From NCBI GenBank assembly GCA_934636465.1, contig CAKUAR010000002.1, forward strand, positions 62,001 through 126,000: a stretch of DNA of 64,000 nucleotides, given 5' to 3'. Positions within the stretch are counted from its first letter, which is position 1, and each line of letters starts with the position of its first letter. Made by a program: the position numbers and the translations under genes. Source of the stretch: an uncultured Muribaculaceae bacterium. GTDB lineage: Bacteria; Bacteroidota; Bacteroidia; Bacteroidales; Muribaculaceae. Below are positions 18,074 to 26,735 of this stretch, piece by piece. Below the pieces are notes generated by a model. The model did not search any database, was not told the origin of the DNA, and saw only the letters and a program-made list of their open reading frames with translations.

Positions 18074-18472
18074 ATGGTACAAAAAGATTTAATTCTTGAT
18101 TTCAATCTCTACTTGTGTGAGAAATTTGGCTATAGAGAAAGCTGTAGCGTGATGCAAAATGCCAATGGCTTTTGTGTGGACATCCGTGAACGTGACTTAG
18201 ACTGCTACATCCGCTTCTGGGAGTATAGCTGTGGAAGAGGCAACTTTCCCAACTGGTCTATCATCATTGTGCGCAGTAATTTCAAAAAGAACCAAGAAGA
18301 AAGCCTGAAAGACTTGGCTCGGTTCTTCAAGGAGTACATGCCACGCTACGGTTACAAATACCTCTGCACCGAAGATGATGACTACAAGTATTATCAGACA
18401 CTTGGTTTAAAGTGTATAATGGACGGTTTTTATCCCAATTATGCACTTGCACTGAAGGATTTGAATGTCTGA
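18074..18472 (+). CDS. Hypothetical protein behind the relaxase
   Basis: A 132-residue protein without signal peptide or membrane segment, 35 nt behind the relaxase on the same strand. It has FCVDIRERDLDCYIRFWEYSCGRGNFPNWSIII split by short turns and ends YALALKDLNV. No family recognised. A strong terminator follows 17 nt after its stop. Confidence 0.6.
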   Translation: MVQKDLILDFNLYLCEKFGYRESCSVMQNANGFCVDIRERDLDCYIRFWEYSCGRGNFPNWSIIIVRSNFKKNQEESLKDLARFFKEYMPRYGYKYLCTEDDDYKYYQTLGLKCIMDGFYPNYALALKDLNV

Positions 18473-18488
18473 GACATGGTTTAGAGTT

Positions 18489-18517
18489 AAGGAGGGGATT
18501 TTTCCTCTCCTTTTCTT
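18489..18517 (+). terminator. Intrinsic terminator of the mob operon
   Basis: AAGGAGGGGA (18489-18498) pairs with TCCTCTCCTT (18503-18512), one G-T pair included, across a TTTT loop and is followed by a T-rich tail. It lies just outside the invertible hsdS segment. Confidence 0.8.
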
Positions 18518-18524
18518 ATATACC

Positions 18525-18540
18525 GATAAATCAGAATTTA
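18525..18540 (+). repeat. hsdS inversion site, right-reading copy
   Basis: GATAAATCAGAATTTA, identical in inverted orientation to 19247-19262. It encodes I-N-Q-N-L at the junction between HsdS conserved region and the next specificity half. Confidence 0.85.
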
Positions 18541-19272
18541 GAAGCAATGGCAAAACAGCTATATGACTACTGGTTTGTGCAGTTTGATTTCCCGAATGAG
18601 GAAGGGAAACCGTATAAATCTAGTGGAGGTAAGATGGTTTGGAATGAGAAGTTGAAGCGAGAAATTCCCGAAGGATGGGATATATCTTTAATAAAAGATA
18701 TTGCTACCACATATTCAGGAGGTACACCCAAATCAACAAATATAGAATACTACGATAACGGAGAAATAGCTTGGATAAACAGTGGGGAACTGAATAGTCC
18801 TATAATCACTAAGACTACCAATTATATTACAAAATGTGGATTAGAAAACTCAAGTGTAAAGTTATATCCAAGCAACAGTATATTGGTCGCAATGTATGGC
18901 GCAACAGCAGGTAAAGTTAGCTTGCTTACATTCGAGGCTTGTTCTAATCAAGCCGTTTGTGGCGTTATCCCTACAATAGAAAATATGTTATACTATGTGT
19001 ACTTCCATATATCATCATTGTATAGCCATTTCATTACACTCAGTACGGGTTCTGCAAGGGATAATATTTCTCAAGATACAATCAAGAATATCTTATTGCC
19101 CATACCAACAAGAAATATTCTGAAACTATTTGATGAAAAGATTGGAAGCATTTACCAAACGATTGTAAATAACTACCAACAAATAGATTCCTTGACTAAG
19201 CAGCGAGACGAACTTCTCCCGCTTCTGATGAACTGTCAAGTGTCGGTAAATTCTGATTTATCTGACGATTAA
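18525..19272 (+). CDS. hsdS': Silent HsdS C-terminal half (invertible cassette, no own start)
   Basis: An open frame without a sensible start encodes the second half of a type I specificity subunit. It begins INQNLEAMAKQLYDYWFVQF, the conserved HsdS spacer, then a target recognition domain (GWDISLIKDIATTYSGGTPK, LVAMYGATAGKVS) and the C-terminal coiled-coil spacer (YQQIDSLTKQRDELLPLLMN). It is oriented against the hsd operon. Inverting the segment between the 16-bp repeats would fuse it in frame to the 184 residues encoded by the minus-strand hsdS gene, giving a two-TRD HsdS of about 460 residues. Confidence 0.82.
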
Positions 19273-19798
19273 GTTCTATTTTGCTGTCAATAGAACTTAA
19301 TAACTTACCGATGCGTTTTTGTTCTGATAATTCGGGAATCCACACTGTGCAATCTTTGATTTTATCAGGTGATGTGTGGCGAATTTTAGTCTGTTGGGCA
19401 GCGGCACTTAATTGCTGTTTTACGAGTGCAGAGGATATAAGATAAAAAGCAAAGTTCTTGTCTAACAAGTCCTCTTTGCAAACAATCTTTGCCACATCTT
19501 GACTTTGGATATATTTACCACTTTCGGGAATAATGGCAGTAGAACCAAGCAATCCTATTGCTTGTTCGGTCAAAGGAGTGATAATATCTCCCTCCTCCAT
19601 TAGGAATTCAGATCTAAAGTCACCAACATAATAAAGATTGTCTTTGGACTTATTCTCCTTAAAGCAGTTATTTTGATAGTCAAAGTTACCACAAGTCAGG
19701 CGAATATACTCCCCCTCAGTGGCGTAAAACTCGCCACTGAGACTTGCTCCTCTTGTAACATTGAGGATTTCTCCCAATTTATATCTTGTCAATTTCAT
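19196..19798 (-). CDS. hsdS: Type I restriction specificity subunit HsdS, currently truncated to one half
   Basis: A 200-residue protein with the first target recognition domain (MKLTRYKLGEILNVTRGASL through KIRHTSPDKIKDCTVWIP) and the central conserved helix (EQKRIGKLLSSIDSKIELNRQINQNL). After NQNL the frame runs into antisense cassette sequence and ends with PTLDSSSEAGEVRLAA, which is junk from the back of the inverted half. Full HsdS is about twice this length, so in this orientation only half the specificity subunit is made; such halves may dimerise or be inactive. Overlaps the upstream small gene by 4 nt. Confidence 0.85.
   Translation of the reverse strand: MKLTRYKLGEILNVTRGASLSGEFYATEGEYIRLTCGNFDYQNNCFKENKSKDNLYYVGDFRSEFLMEEGDIITPLTEQAIGLLGSTAIIPESGKYIQSQDVAKIVCKEDLLDKNFAFYLISSALVKQQLSAAAQQTKIRHTSPDKIKDCTVWIPELSEQKRIGKLLSSIDSKIELNRQINQNLPTLDSSSEAGEVRLAA
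19247..19262 (-). repeat. hsdS inversion site, left-reading copy
   Basis: TAAATTCTGATTTATC, the exact inverse of 18525-18540. The two copies bound an invertible segment of about 0.7 kb. Confidence 0.85.
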
Positions 19799-20058
19799 TG
19801 CAATCTATTTTGGCTTTTAAGATACACTTTGATTTGTTCTTCAAGAGATTTCAAAATAAGTTCTCGTCTCTTCTTTTCCATTTCTTTCTGTTCCGTAGTG
19901 GCATAACGGTTTTCTTCTATATCCTTTTTATGAAGAGCAATTATGTATTCAATCCCATCATGCAAATCCTTTTCTGATATAACCTGATTTTTTGCTCCAA
20001 ATAAATCATCAATAGCAATATTTGTCAATTGCGCACAACTACCTGATTTTAGGAGCAA
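19795..20058 (-). CDS. Small hypothetical protein in the hsd operon, N-terminus doubtful
   Basis: An open frame of 87 codons between the RhuM-like gene and hsdS, overlapping hsdS by 4 nt (ATGA). The only available start is a TTG; a nearby ATG at about 20071 is out of frame and hits a stop after three codons, so the gene may be frameshifted or degraded at its 5' end. The C-terminal half is highly charged (DIEENRYATTEQKEMEKKRR), likely a coiled coil. No family recognised. Confidence 0.4.
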   Translation of the reverse strand: MLLKSGSCAQLTNIAIDDLFGAKNQVISEKDLHDGIEYIIALHKKDIEENRYATTEQKEMEKKRRELILKSLEEQIKVYLKSQNRLQ

Positions 20059-20123
20059 GTTAGATATTCATTTACTTTATCGTAATCAATCATTCAAATA
20101 AATATTATATTCGTATACTATAA

Positions 20124-21125
20124 CTACTCATTCAACATTCCTCTAACTTGTTTATCGAAGTCAGAGTCTATCCGTTGGGTTTTATTAAAAATATCGTACT
20201 CGCTTTCCGCTTTTGCCTTAGCCTGTGATGCGGAGACACGCCCTTTATCCGGCAAAATCTGATAGCGACGAAATGTAAGGAACTCATTGACACTCCCCGA
20301 AAACTGCGACATATTGAACGTATTCTCACGCTCGATAAGGTCTTCTATATAATCAAAGAAACCTGTTACAGCACGTTCCAACTGGCGGATTTCCTTTTCC
20401 TGCAAATAGTTCTTGGCTATTGATACATCAGACTTCAATATACGTCCATCGGGAGCATTCTTCCATGTGGTCAAACCCATGTGTTCTTTGCGATGGTCTG
20501 CCTTTGTGTAGATAATTTCGGCAGCTGTCTGTCCTGTAATGGCATAATGAAAACGGTTCTGTATCATAGCATAGAAATCACGTGTTGTGGGCGAGTTCTT
20601 GTCATAGTCAACACTACATTCTGCATATATATCAGTAATTTGCTGCCAAATACGGCGTTCACTGGCACGGATAGAGCGTACTCTTTCCAGTAATTCACGA
20701 AAATAGTCTTTCCCGAAGACCGTTGTTCCTTGCTTCAAACGATCATCGTCAAGTACAAATCCTTTTTTGATGTACTCATTAAGAATTTTTGTTGCCCATT
20801 GGCGGAACTTGGTTGCTTTAGGGGAAGATACACGATAGCCAACAGCAATAATCATATCAAGATTATAGAAATCGACCAACTCTTCAACCTCGCCTCTTAT
20901 GCCTCTATTTACGACGGTTGCAATTTTTGCAACTGTCGTGTCTTGCTGAAGTTCATCTTCCTTAAAAATATTGGATATGTGGCGACTAATACCTGATTTA
21001 TCAATACCAAACAGCTGCGCCATAGCCTTTTGGGTACACCAAATCGTTTCGTCTTTGATAACGACTTGCACCTTCCCTTGTTCATCAGGCAGGCTATATA
21101 ATAAAAACTGTATCTCGTTACTCAT
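20124..21125 (-). CDS. RhuM family protein in the restriction-modification operon
   Basis: A 333-residue protein of the RhuM family. The N-terminal KilA-N/BRO-like part has VIKDETIWCTQKAMAQLFGIDKSGISRHI, a helix-turn-helix-like region, followed by VDFYNLDMIIAVGYRVSSPKATKFRQWA, and the C-terminal half has FDYIEDLIERENTF. RhuM proteins are frequent between hsdM and hsdS in Bacteroidales type I systems; their role is unknown, though DNA binding is likely. It overlaps hsdM by 8 nt. Confidence 0.82.
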   Translation of the reverse strand: MSNEIQFLLYSLPDEQGKVQVVIKDETIWCTQKAMAQLFGIDKSGISRHISNIFKEDELQQDTTVAKIATVVNRGIRGEVEELVDFYNLDMIIAVGYRVSSPKATKFRQWATKILNEYIKKGFVLDDDRLKQGTTVFGKDYFRELLERVRSIRASERRIWQQITDIYAECSVDYDKNSPTTRDFYAMIQNRFHYAITGQTAAEIIYTKADHRKEHMGLTTWKNAPDGRILKSDVSIAKNYLQEKEIRQLERAVTGFFDYIEDLIERENTFNMSQFSGSVNEFLTFRRYQILPDKGRVSASQAKAKAESEYDIFNKTQRIDSDFDKQVRGMLNE

Positions 21126-22779
21126 TGTTCCCTACATTTGTGTTGAACTGCAAAGCATCCAACTGTTTCATTATTTCCTCTTCCAAACGATGGCTCTCTG
21201 CAAATTGCTCGGAAAGGATTTGCTTGTAGTCCGCCATTCGGAAATTAAACTCTTCTTCCGTTATATCTACATAATCAATCTTGATGTCGAAATATTGTCC
21301 GGCAGAAAGAGAATATCCTTTTTCCTTTATCTCATCGTAAGAAACAGCTACGGAAAAATCCTCCACTGCCTCCTTGCGCTGGAATGTGCCGACAATCTTT
21401 TCTATCTCGTCATCGTTCAACCGCACCTTTTTCAGTCCGTTTGCATCCTTGTATTCCTCGCCCAATTTGCTGGCATCAATCAAGATTACTTTGTCAGTGG
21501 TTGCGGACTTGTCGAAGAACAAGACACTGACATTCGTACCCGTATTGGCGAATACATTACTTGGCATGGAGACACAACCATACACTATTTTTTCATCTAC
21601 AATTTTATGAAGGATTTTGTTTTCAATACCACTTTTAGCCGTTATAAAGCCTGTCGGAATTACAATAGCTCCCTTTCCTGTCTTTTTCAAAGAATTGATG
21701 ACATGTTGAATAAAGCAGGTATAAATTGCCATTGATTCTTTCTTCTTGGCTGGTACATTGGGAACTCCTGCCCAAAAACGTGCCGGCATGGCTGCAATCT
21801 TCTCTCTGGTATCGGAAAAATCCATCTTGAAAGGAGGATTGCTCACCACAAAATCAAATTGGCGTAACTGTTGTCCGTCATCGCTTTTGTGATAAGGGCT
21901 TACAAGCGTATCGCCCTGAATGGCATTGTCGAGTGAAGACACAAGTCCATTGAGCAACAAATTCAGTTTCAACATCTTGTTGCTTCGTTGGGATATATCT
22001 TGCGAGAAGATGGTGCAACGGTCTTCGCCTATCTGATGGCTGAGTGCCATAAGCAATGTACCCGTTCCTGCCGATGGATCGTAACACTCCATGCTATGTA
22101 GGTCGGCATTGTCCCCAACCAGTAAACGTGCCATAATGGTAGCAATAGCATGAGGGGTATAATATTCCGCATATTTGCCACCTCCAGCGGTATTATAGTC
22201 TTTAATTAAATATTCAAAGATACTGGAGAAGAAATCGTAGTTCTGTGCAAACGCCTCTTCAAAAGAGAAATTCACAAGTTTGTCCACCAACGCACGGGCA
22301 AATGGCGCACGTTGTGCCGTATCGGTTACAAAAGGCGTAAGAGGTTCAAACAGGGGTATTTTCGTGTTAGCCGTTGTTTGTGTGGAGAAAATATCTGCAT
22401 TCTTTTCCGCTATATCCGTCATAGTGGAATCGAAGATAGTGTCAAAGTCCCCTTTTCCTTGCTGATTCCAAAGATAGGCTATCAGGTGATAAGGTTCAAG
22501 CATTGGGACATCGGGTGATATGGCACTCTGAATCAACATACGCTCATCATCAGAAAGATTCTCGTATGCCGTTTCCCATTTTTCATCACCATTCAGTTTC
22601 TTGGCAATGTCACTTTTCGCATTCTTTAGTTCATAGCCGAATTTGTCATTCAGGAATTTATAGAGAAATACCTGAGTGATAATTTTATATTCGTTACCAT
22701 CGTTACTCATGCCGTATGACTGGCAAGTGGCTTTCAGACCGTCGATGAGCTTTAATGTTTTTTCTTTAATGTCAGACAT
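21118..22779 (-). CDS. hsdM: Type I restriction-modification methyltransferase subunit HsdM
   Basis: A 553-residue N6-adenine DNA methyltransferase. The N-terminal HsdM_N helical domain (YKIITQVFLYKFLNDKFGYEL) is followed by the SAM-binding motif I DPSAGTGTLL (Asp234 to Gly240) and the catalytic NPPF at 314-317. It methylates the site chosen by HsdS, protecting self DNA, and forms the M2S1 core that HsdR joins. Starts 5 nt behind hsdR's stop, in the order hsdR-hsdM-rhuM-small-hsdS. Length is within the family range. Confidence 0.93.
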   Translation of the reverse strand: MSDIKEKTLKLIDGLKATCQSYGMSNDGNEYKIITQVFLYKFLNDKFGYELKNAKSDIAKKLNGDEKWETAYENLSDDERMLIQSAISPDVPMLEPYHLIAYLWNQQGKGDFDTIFDSTMTDIAEKNADIFSTQTTANTKIPLFEPLTPFVTDTAQRAPFARALVDKLVNFSFEEAFAQNYDFFSSIFEYLIKDYNTAGGGKYAEYYTPHAIATIMARLLVGDNADLHSMECYDPSAGTGTLLMALSHQIGEDRCTIFSQDISQRSNKMLKLNLLLNGLVSSLDNAIQGDTLVSPYHKSDDGQQLRQFDFVVSNPPFKMDFSDTREKIAAMPARFWAGVPNVPAKKKESMAIYTCFIQHVINSLKKTGKGAIVIPTGFITAKSGIENKILHKIVDEKIVYGCVSMPSNVFANTGTNVSVLFFDKSATTDKVILIDASKLGEEYKDANGLKKVRLNDDEIEKIVGTFQRKEAVEDFSVAVSYDEIKEKGYSLSAGQYFDIKIDYVDITEEEFNFRMADYKQILSEQFAESHRLEEEIMKQLDALQFNTNVGNNE

Positions 22780-22784
22780 AAATT

Positions 22785-25700
22785 TTATGCAATGCCATAA
22801 GTGGCGTTATATTGGTTGATATATTGTTGTGAAATACGTGTTTGGATAAACTTGTAGTCATCCATTTCCGGCTTTATCTGTGGAAAATGATACAAGCACC
22901 CATTGATAAGTGCCATCACCGTACGATTAAAATAAGCGTCCTTTTTTAGAATGTCGTTACGGTCATATACTTTAGCATCCACATCCTCTTTTATGATATT
23001 GAGAATGGCTGCAATCTCTTCATCAAGGAAAGAGAACATGGGCTTTTGTCCTTTCTCCTTTCTCCTTTCTCCTTTCTCCTTTCTCCTTTCTCCTTTCTCC
23101 TTTCTCTGCTTATTTACTTCACGTATGCGCTTGTGCACACGGGCAAATTTTTCATCACCCTTATACTTTTTCACTAACGCATTATTTCGTTTTTGCAGGT
23201 CTTGCAGACGAACTATGATTTCATCCAATGCTTGGGTTTCTTCATTAAACTTTGCTATAGAGTCAATCACAAATCCATGTTCTTTGAATCGTTCCATAAA
23301 AGCGTCACGCAACGAAATGAATTCAGGATCGTCTTGGTCGAAGTTCTGCGTGAATGAAGTAATGGTACGCTGCCATTTTTCTTTCAGTTCTATTCCTCCC
23401 GATATAAGGTGCATTTCTTCTTGCCCAATTTTAGAGAAAGTGAACTCAATATCCATCATGGCTTCGTTGATAAGCGTTTTTGTCTCATCACCTATGCTAA
23501 AAGCCTCCTTTTGATTGATGATACCAATGCGCCTTTGTACTTCAGATAACAGTTGCGGCAACTTGGTAATTTCAAGTTTTGCGAATTGCTCTTTCATATC
23601 ATCATCGCCAAAGGTACGCACAATATTCGCCATATTCTTCGCTGCCTCTAATGCTTGTTTTAGGTCAAGAAGTACAGCTTTGTCTTCCTCTGTGGAGATT
23701 TCGGACGAGAACTCTTCCGCATTGTCATAAGAATAATCAAAAAGTGTCTGACGCACCTGTTTCATTTGCTTCAAAATCTCTTCCTTATCCTCTATGACTT
23801 GGGTAAACGTGTCTGTGGCAGCGGATTCTCCGGTTTCATCCACGTCATTAAAACGGTTCAACTCTTGCAAATATGCCTCGTTTGTTTCCTGAAAATTGCG
23901 TTTGATGTCGGCAAAATCGATGACAAAGCCGTAACGCATTCCCGGATAAGGACGATTCACACGGGTAATGGCTTGGAGCAAATTATGATCTTTCAATTTA
24001 CGACCAAAATATAGACGCTTCAAGCGAGGGGCGTCAAAACCAGTCAGAAGCATATTGAAGACAATGAGAATATCCACCGTCATATTCTTCTTGAAGTCCT
24101 TGACTATCTGCTTTCTCGTTTCTTTGTCATCCGTATCGTGAAGAATGATTCCCGCTTTCAATGGTCTGTACTTTGATTTGTAATCCACTTCAGGTTCACC
24201 TACAACATATGAACCATCAGAAAGTTTTACCTTGATAGGCTTCGGTTGATATTTTTGCCATTCTTCTTGGAACACATCATAAAGTCGCCGTGCCTGCTCG
24301 CTGGTCTCGCAGATAACCATGCCGCCCAAAGTATCATCACCCTGTATCTTACGAAACTCTTTTAAGTCATTCATGATATAGCGAGCCAACTCATTTACAT
24401 AACTCGGATGCTCTATGATTTCCGACTTGCGGATGTCTTTCTTTTGCACAAGGGTTTCCAGTTTATCGTACACATCAGACAAACGCTTTTTATAGGAGGT
24501 TTCTATATCTTCACGTATGATTTTCAGCGTGTAGCCATCCGCAATGGATTTATCGTAATAATAGGTATGCAAATAGTTTCCGAACACCTTGCAACTGGCA
24601 CGTTCCTCCTTTAACAGTGGTGTACCTGTAAGTGCGATTTTAACCGCATCGGTATCGGCATCAAAGAGATTGGCAAGAAAGCAGCCGCCGGGTTTATACC
24701 CTCGGTGTGCCTCGTCAAGAATGAAGATACGTTGAAGATTGGTTGCATAATCGCTGATGCGTACTTTTTCTTTATCCTCGGCAAAGCGTTGAATGTTTAC
24801 AACCGTGATTTCTGCCTGTCCGCTTACACCTTGTTGTGCCTGATTACTGCGGAATTGTTCCATCAGTTCGGTTCTTGTATTGGCGGTAGATACAACCAAT
24901 CCACGAGCTTCAAACTCTTGTGTGGCTTGTTCCAAAAGGTCAAGGCGGTCTACTATGAAATAGAATTTGGCAACCTTATTCTGTTTGGAGTAGAAATCGT
25001 TGAGAATATAGGTCAGATAGTATGACAAGGCGGTTTTACCACTTCCTTGTGTATGCCAGACTACGCCAGATTTCACCCCTTCTGCCAGTTTTTGGCGAAT
25101 AGCTAACGATGCAAACAATTGTTGGTAACGCATGATATGCTTTTGGTCGGTAGATTCTATTTTTCCATCCACCTCACGCTCCATACGAACATAGGCAATA
25201 CCATATCTAATGATATACAACAAACGGTCAGGCGAACACATGGATGTTAGGATTCTGTTTGTAGGGGTGTTGAAACCAAGATTTGTCTGATACTCAGGAC
25301 TTGTATGAATGACTTGGCAATTATAATCAGACAATATCTGTTTTTCCACCGTCTTGTCAATCTCCTTATACGGATAGTCACGATGGAACGGTGCTATTTT
25401 CTGACCGTTTAAATTTTCTTCACGGAAGCAATTGAATGGTGCGTATGAACGTGCCCCAGTACAATAGAAAGCCCCTTGTATGGGTACGATACCGCCCAAC
25501 GCATCATATTCCATATTATTGCTGAATATCATCAACTGCGTAATGTTGATGAAGTGGCGAAACTTTTTATTTGGGAAGCGTTCTTTATTCATTCGTGCGC
25601 TCTCCGCCAACATACCACTATGATTGTTGGGTTTCTTCACTTCTACAAAACAAAGTGGCAATCCGTTTACGAACAAAGTAATGTCAGGACGGAATTCGTC

Positions 25701-26057
25701 CTGTCCGTTCTTACAGGTAAATTCGGCTGTGAAATGAAACGTGTTATTCCCAATGTTATCAAAGTCTATCAGCTTTACAGGCGAAACAGCTTTGAGACGG
25801 TTATAAAAGCCTCGACCGAGGTCATCATCGTTCAGTTCCTTACGAATATCTTTCAAAACTTGAAGAAACTCTCCCTCATGTCCGGGATTCAGATTCTTAA
25901 ACTGCCGTTCAAATACCTGCAAAAGAATATTCGTGTCACTGTCATAGACCGTGCCATTCTTATCTTCGCTCAACTTGCCGAAGTAAGTATATCCTATTCG
26001 AGTGAGGTGAACCATTGCAGGCATCTGCACCCGTGTAGCTTCCGAAAACTGTTTCAT
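22785..26057 (-). CDS. hsdR: Type I restriction endonuclease subunit HsdR, with internal heptanucleotide repeat
   Basis: A 1090-residue translocase-nuclease. The N-terminal nuclease domain has the PD-(D/E)xK pattern (Asp125 in RPDITLF, Glu139 and Lys141 in FVEVKKPN). The superfamily 2 motor has Walker A TQGSGKTA (Lys341), DEAH at 448-451, and later helicase motifs LTGFDAPRLKRLYF and QAITRVNRPYPG. Near residues 985-1003 the heptamer repeat encodes an ERRKEKG-type stretch, separating the motor from the C-terminal helical domain that contacts HsdM. Gain or loss of one repeat would shift the frame and remove roughly the last 90 residues. Confidence 0.94.
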   Translation of the reverse strand: MKQFSEATRVQMPAMVHLTRIGYTYFGKLSEDKNGTVYDSDTNILLQVFERQFKNLNPGHEGEFLQVLKDIRKELNDDDLGRGFYNRLKAVSPVKLIDFDNIGNNTFHFTAEFTCKNGQDEFRPDITLFVNGLPLCFVEVKKPNNHSGMLAESARMNKERFPNKKFRHFINITQLMIFSNNMEYDALGGIVPIQGAFYCTGARSYAPFNCFREENLNGQKIAPFHRDYPYKEIDKTVEKQILSDYNCQVIHTSPEYQTNLGFNTPTNRILTSMCSPDRLLYIIRYGIAYVRMEREVDGKIESTDQKHIMRYQQLFASLAIRQKLAEGVKSGVVWHTQGSGKTALSYYLTYILNDFYSKQNKVAKFYFIVDRLDLLEQATQEFEARGLVVSTANTRTELMEQFRSNQAQQGVSGQAEITVVNIQRFAEDKEKVRISDYATNLQRIFILDEAHRGYKPGGCFLANLFDADTDAVKIALTGTPLLKEERASCKVFGNYLHTYYYDKSIADGYTLKIIREDIETSYKKRLSDVYDKLETLVQKKDIRKSEIIEHPSYVNELARYIMNDLKEFRKIQGDDTLGGMVICETSEQARRLYDVFQEEWQKYQPKPIKVKLSDGSYVVGEPEVDYKSKYRPLKAGIILHDTDDKETRKQIVKDFKKNMTVDILIVFNMLLTGFDAPRLKRLYFGRKLKDHNLLQAITRVNRPYPGMRYGFVIDFADIKRNFQETNEAYLQELNRFNDVDETGESAATDTFTQVIEDKEEILKQMKQVRQTLFDYSYDNAEEFSSEISTEEDKAVLLDLKQALEAAKNMANIVRTFGDDDMKEQFAKLEITKLPQLLSEVQRRIGIINQKEAFSIGDETKTLINEAMMDIEFTFSKIGQEEMHLISGGIELKEKWQRTITSFTQNFDQDDPEFISLRDAFMERFKEHGFVIDSIAKFNEETQALDEIIVRLQDLQKRNNALVKKYKGDEKFARVHKRIREVNKQRKEKGERRKEKGERRKEKGQKPMFSFLDEEIAAILNIIKEDVDAKVYDRNDILKKDAYFNRTVMALINGCLYHFPQIKPEMDDYKFIQTRISQQYINQYNATYGIA
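23049..23104 (-). repeat. Eight-copy 7-bp tandem repeat inside hsdR
   Basis: Eight uninterrupted copies of TCCTTTC on the plus strand (GAAAGGA on the coding strand), 56 bp in all. Because 7 is not a multiple of 3, slipped-strand changes alter the reading frame. The present count is in frame with the full hsdR. Confidence 0.92.
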
Positions 26058-26058
26058 A

Positions 26059-26262
26059 TCACCTATCCTTTTTGTCGGTTATCAAATCCTTCAAATCGAC
26101 CTGCAATATCTCTGCTATCTGTTGCAAGGTCTCTAAATTTGGTTGAATCCTATTACAGGCATAAGCATTTACCATACTGAAACTCTTATCGAGTTTCTTT
26201 GCCAACCATGTCTGAGAGATACCTTTTTCAGATAATACAGCCTTTATTCTATTTAGTTTCAT
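26059..26262 (-). CDS. XRE-family regulator upstream of hsdR
   Basis: A 67-residue, single-domain HTH protein (MKLNRIKAVLSEKGISQTWLAKKLDKSFSMVNAYACNRIQP, split helices plus ILQVDLKDLITDK tail). Its stop lies next to the hsdR start, so it is the first gene of the operon. Size and place are those of restriction controller (C) proteins, which delay restriction until methylation is established. A palindrome at 26297-26311 in its own promoter region is a plausible operator. Confidence 0.85.
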   Translation of the reverse strand: MKLNRIKAVLSEKGISQTWLAKKLDKSFSMVNAYACNRIQPNLETLQQIAEILQVDLKDLITDKKDR

Positions 26263-26284
26263 TCTTTGATGCGATTTTATAGTG

Positions 26285-26333
26285 CAAATATAGTGAATTA
26301 TATTCGATAATCGGGATCGTTTTTGTACTTTTG
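26285..26333. promoter_or_regulatory. Divergent promoters and candidate XRE operator
   Basis: On the minus strand TATATTTG (plus 26285-26292) fits a Bacteroidales -7 box for the XRE-hsd operon. On the plus strand TACTTTTG (26326-26333) preceded by TTCG at 26303-26306 (19-nt gap) fits a promoter for the antitoxin-like gene. Between them ATTAT-N5-ATAAT (26297-26311) is a small palindrome that could bind the XRE protein; its TATTCGATA core recurs at 26641-26649. Confidence 0.5.
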
Positions 26334-26386
26334 CATCATAGGTAGCTCAAATTTGGGCATAAAACTCAAAAAGAACAAATAAGATC

Positions 26387-26572
26387 ATGCATATATTTGA
26401 CGAATACTTAAATGATGAAAACGTAGATAAACGTGAACGTGCCAAACTTTGGCGAACATCTATTGGTTTGCAGGCTGTTGATAATCTCACGGTTTCAGGC
26501 TTCCTTATTGAAATGGCACGTAAACATATAGAGGGAGAAATATCAATGGATGAAGTCAATAAAATGATATAA
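26387..26572 (+). CDS. VbhA-like antitoxin, orphan
   Basis: A 61-residue protein. The C-terminal half, SIGLQAVDNLTVSGFLIEMARKHIEG split around EISMDEVNKMI, resembles the antitoxin_VbhA helical fold that blocks Fic-domain AMP-transferases (typical pattern ... y..GeIs.dE). Usually a Fic toxin gene follows, but none is found in the next 350 nt on either strand. It may be a remnant, act on a toxin elsewhere, or have another role. Family call is by pattern only. Confidence 0.5.
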   Translation: MHIFDEYLNDENVDKRERAKLWRTSIGLQAVDNLTVSGFLIEMARKHIEGEISMDEVNKMI

Positions 26573-26735
26573 GAGCATTACGCACAAAAACGACTAAGAA
26601 ATGACTAAAATGCTCACATACAATATTGTTGCATTTCAGTTATTCGATATTTTCGAATGGCTAAAAGATTAGAATCATCACACTGGTGTAGTAAAAAGTT
26701 ACACCGAACAAGTAATAACCCTCATAATAGTTTAG

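Noticed and set aside
23049..23104. The repeat as a CRISPR-like array
   Set aside because: Units are 7 bp, directly abutting, without spacers.
22951..23514. Plus-strand frame through the hsdR repeat (LSPFSFLLSPFSFL)
   Set aside because: It is a shadow of the heptamer repeat read on the other strand; hsdR is clearly the gene.
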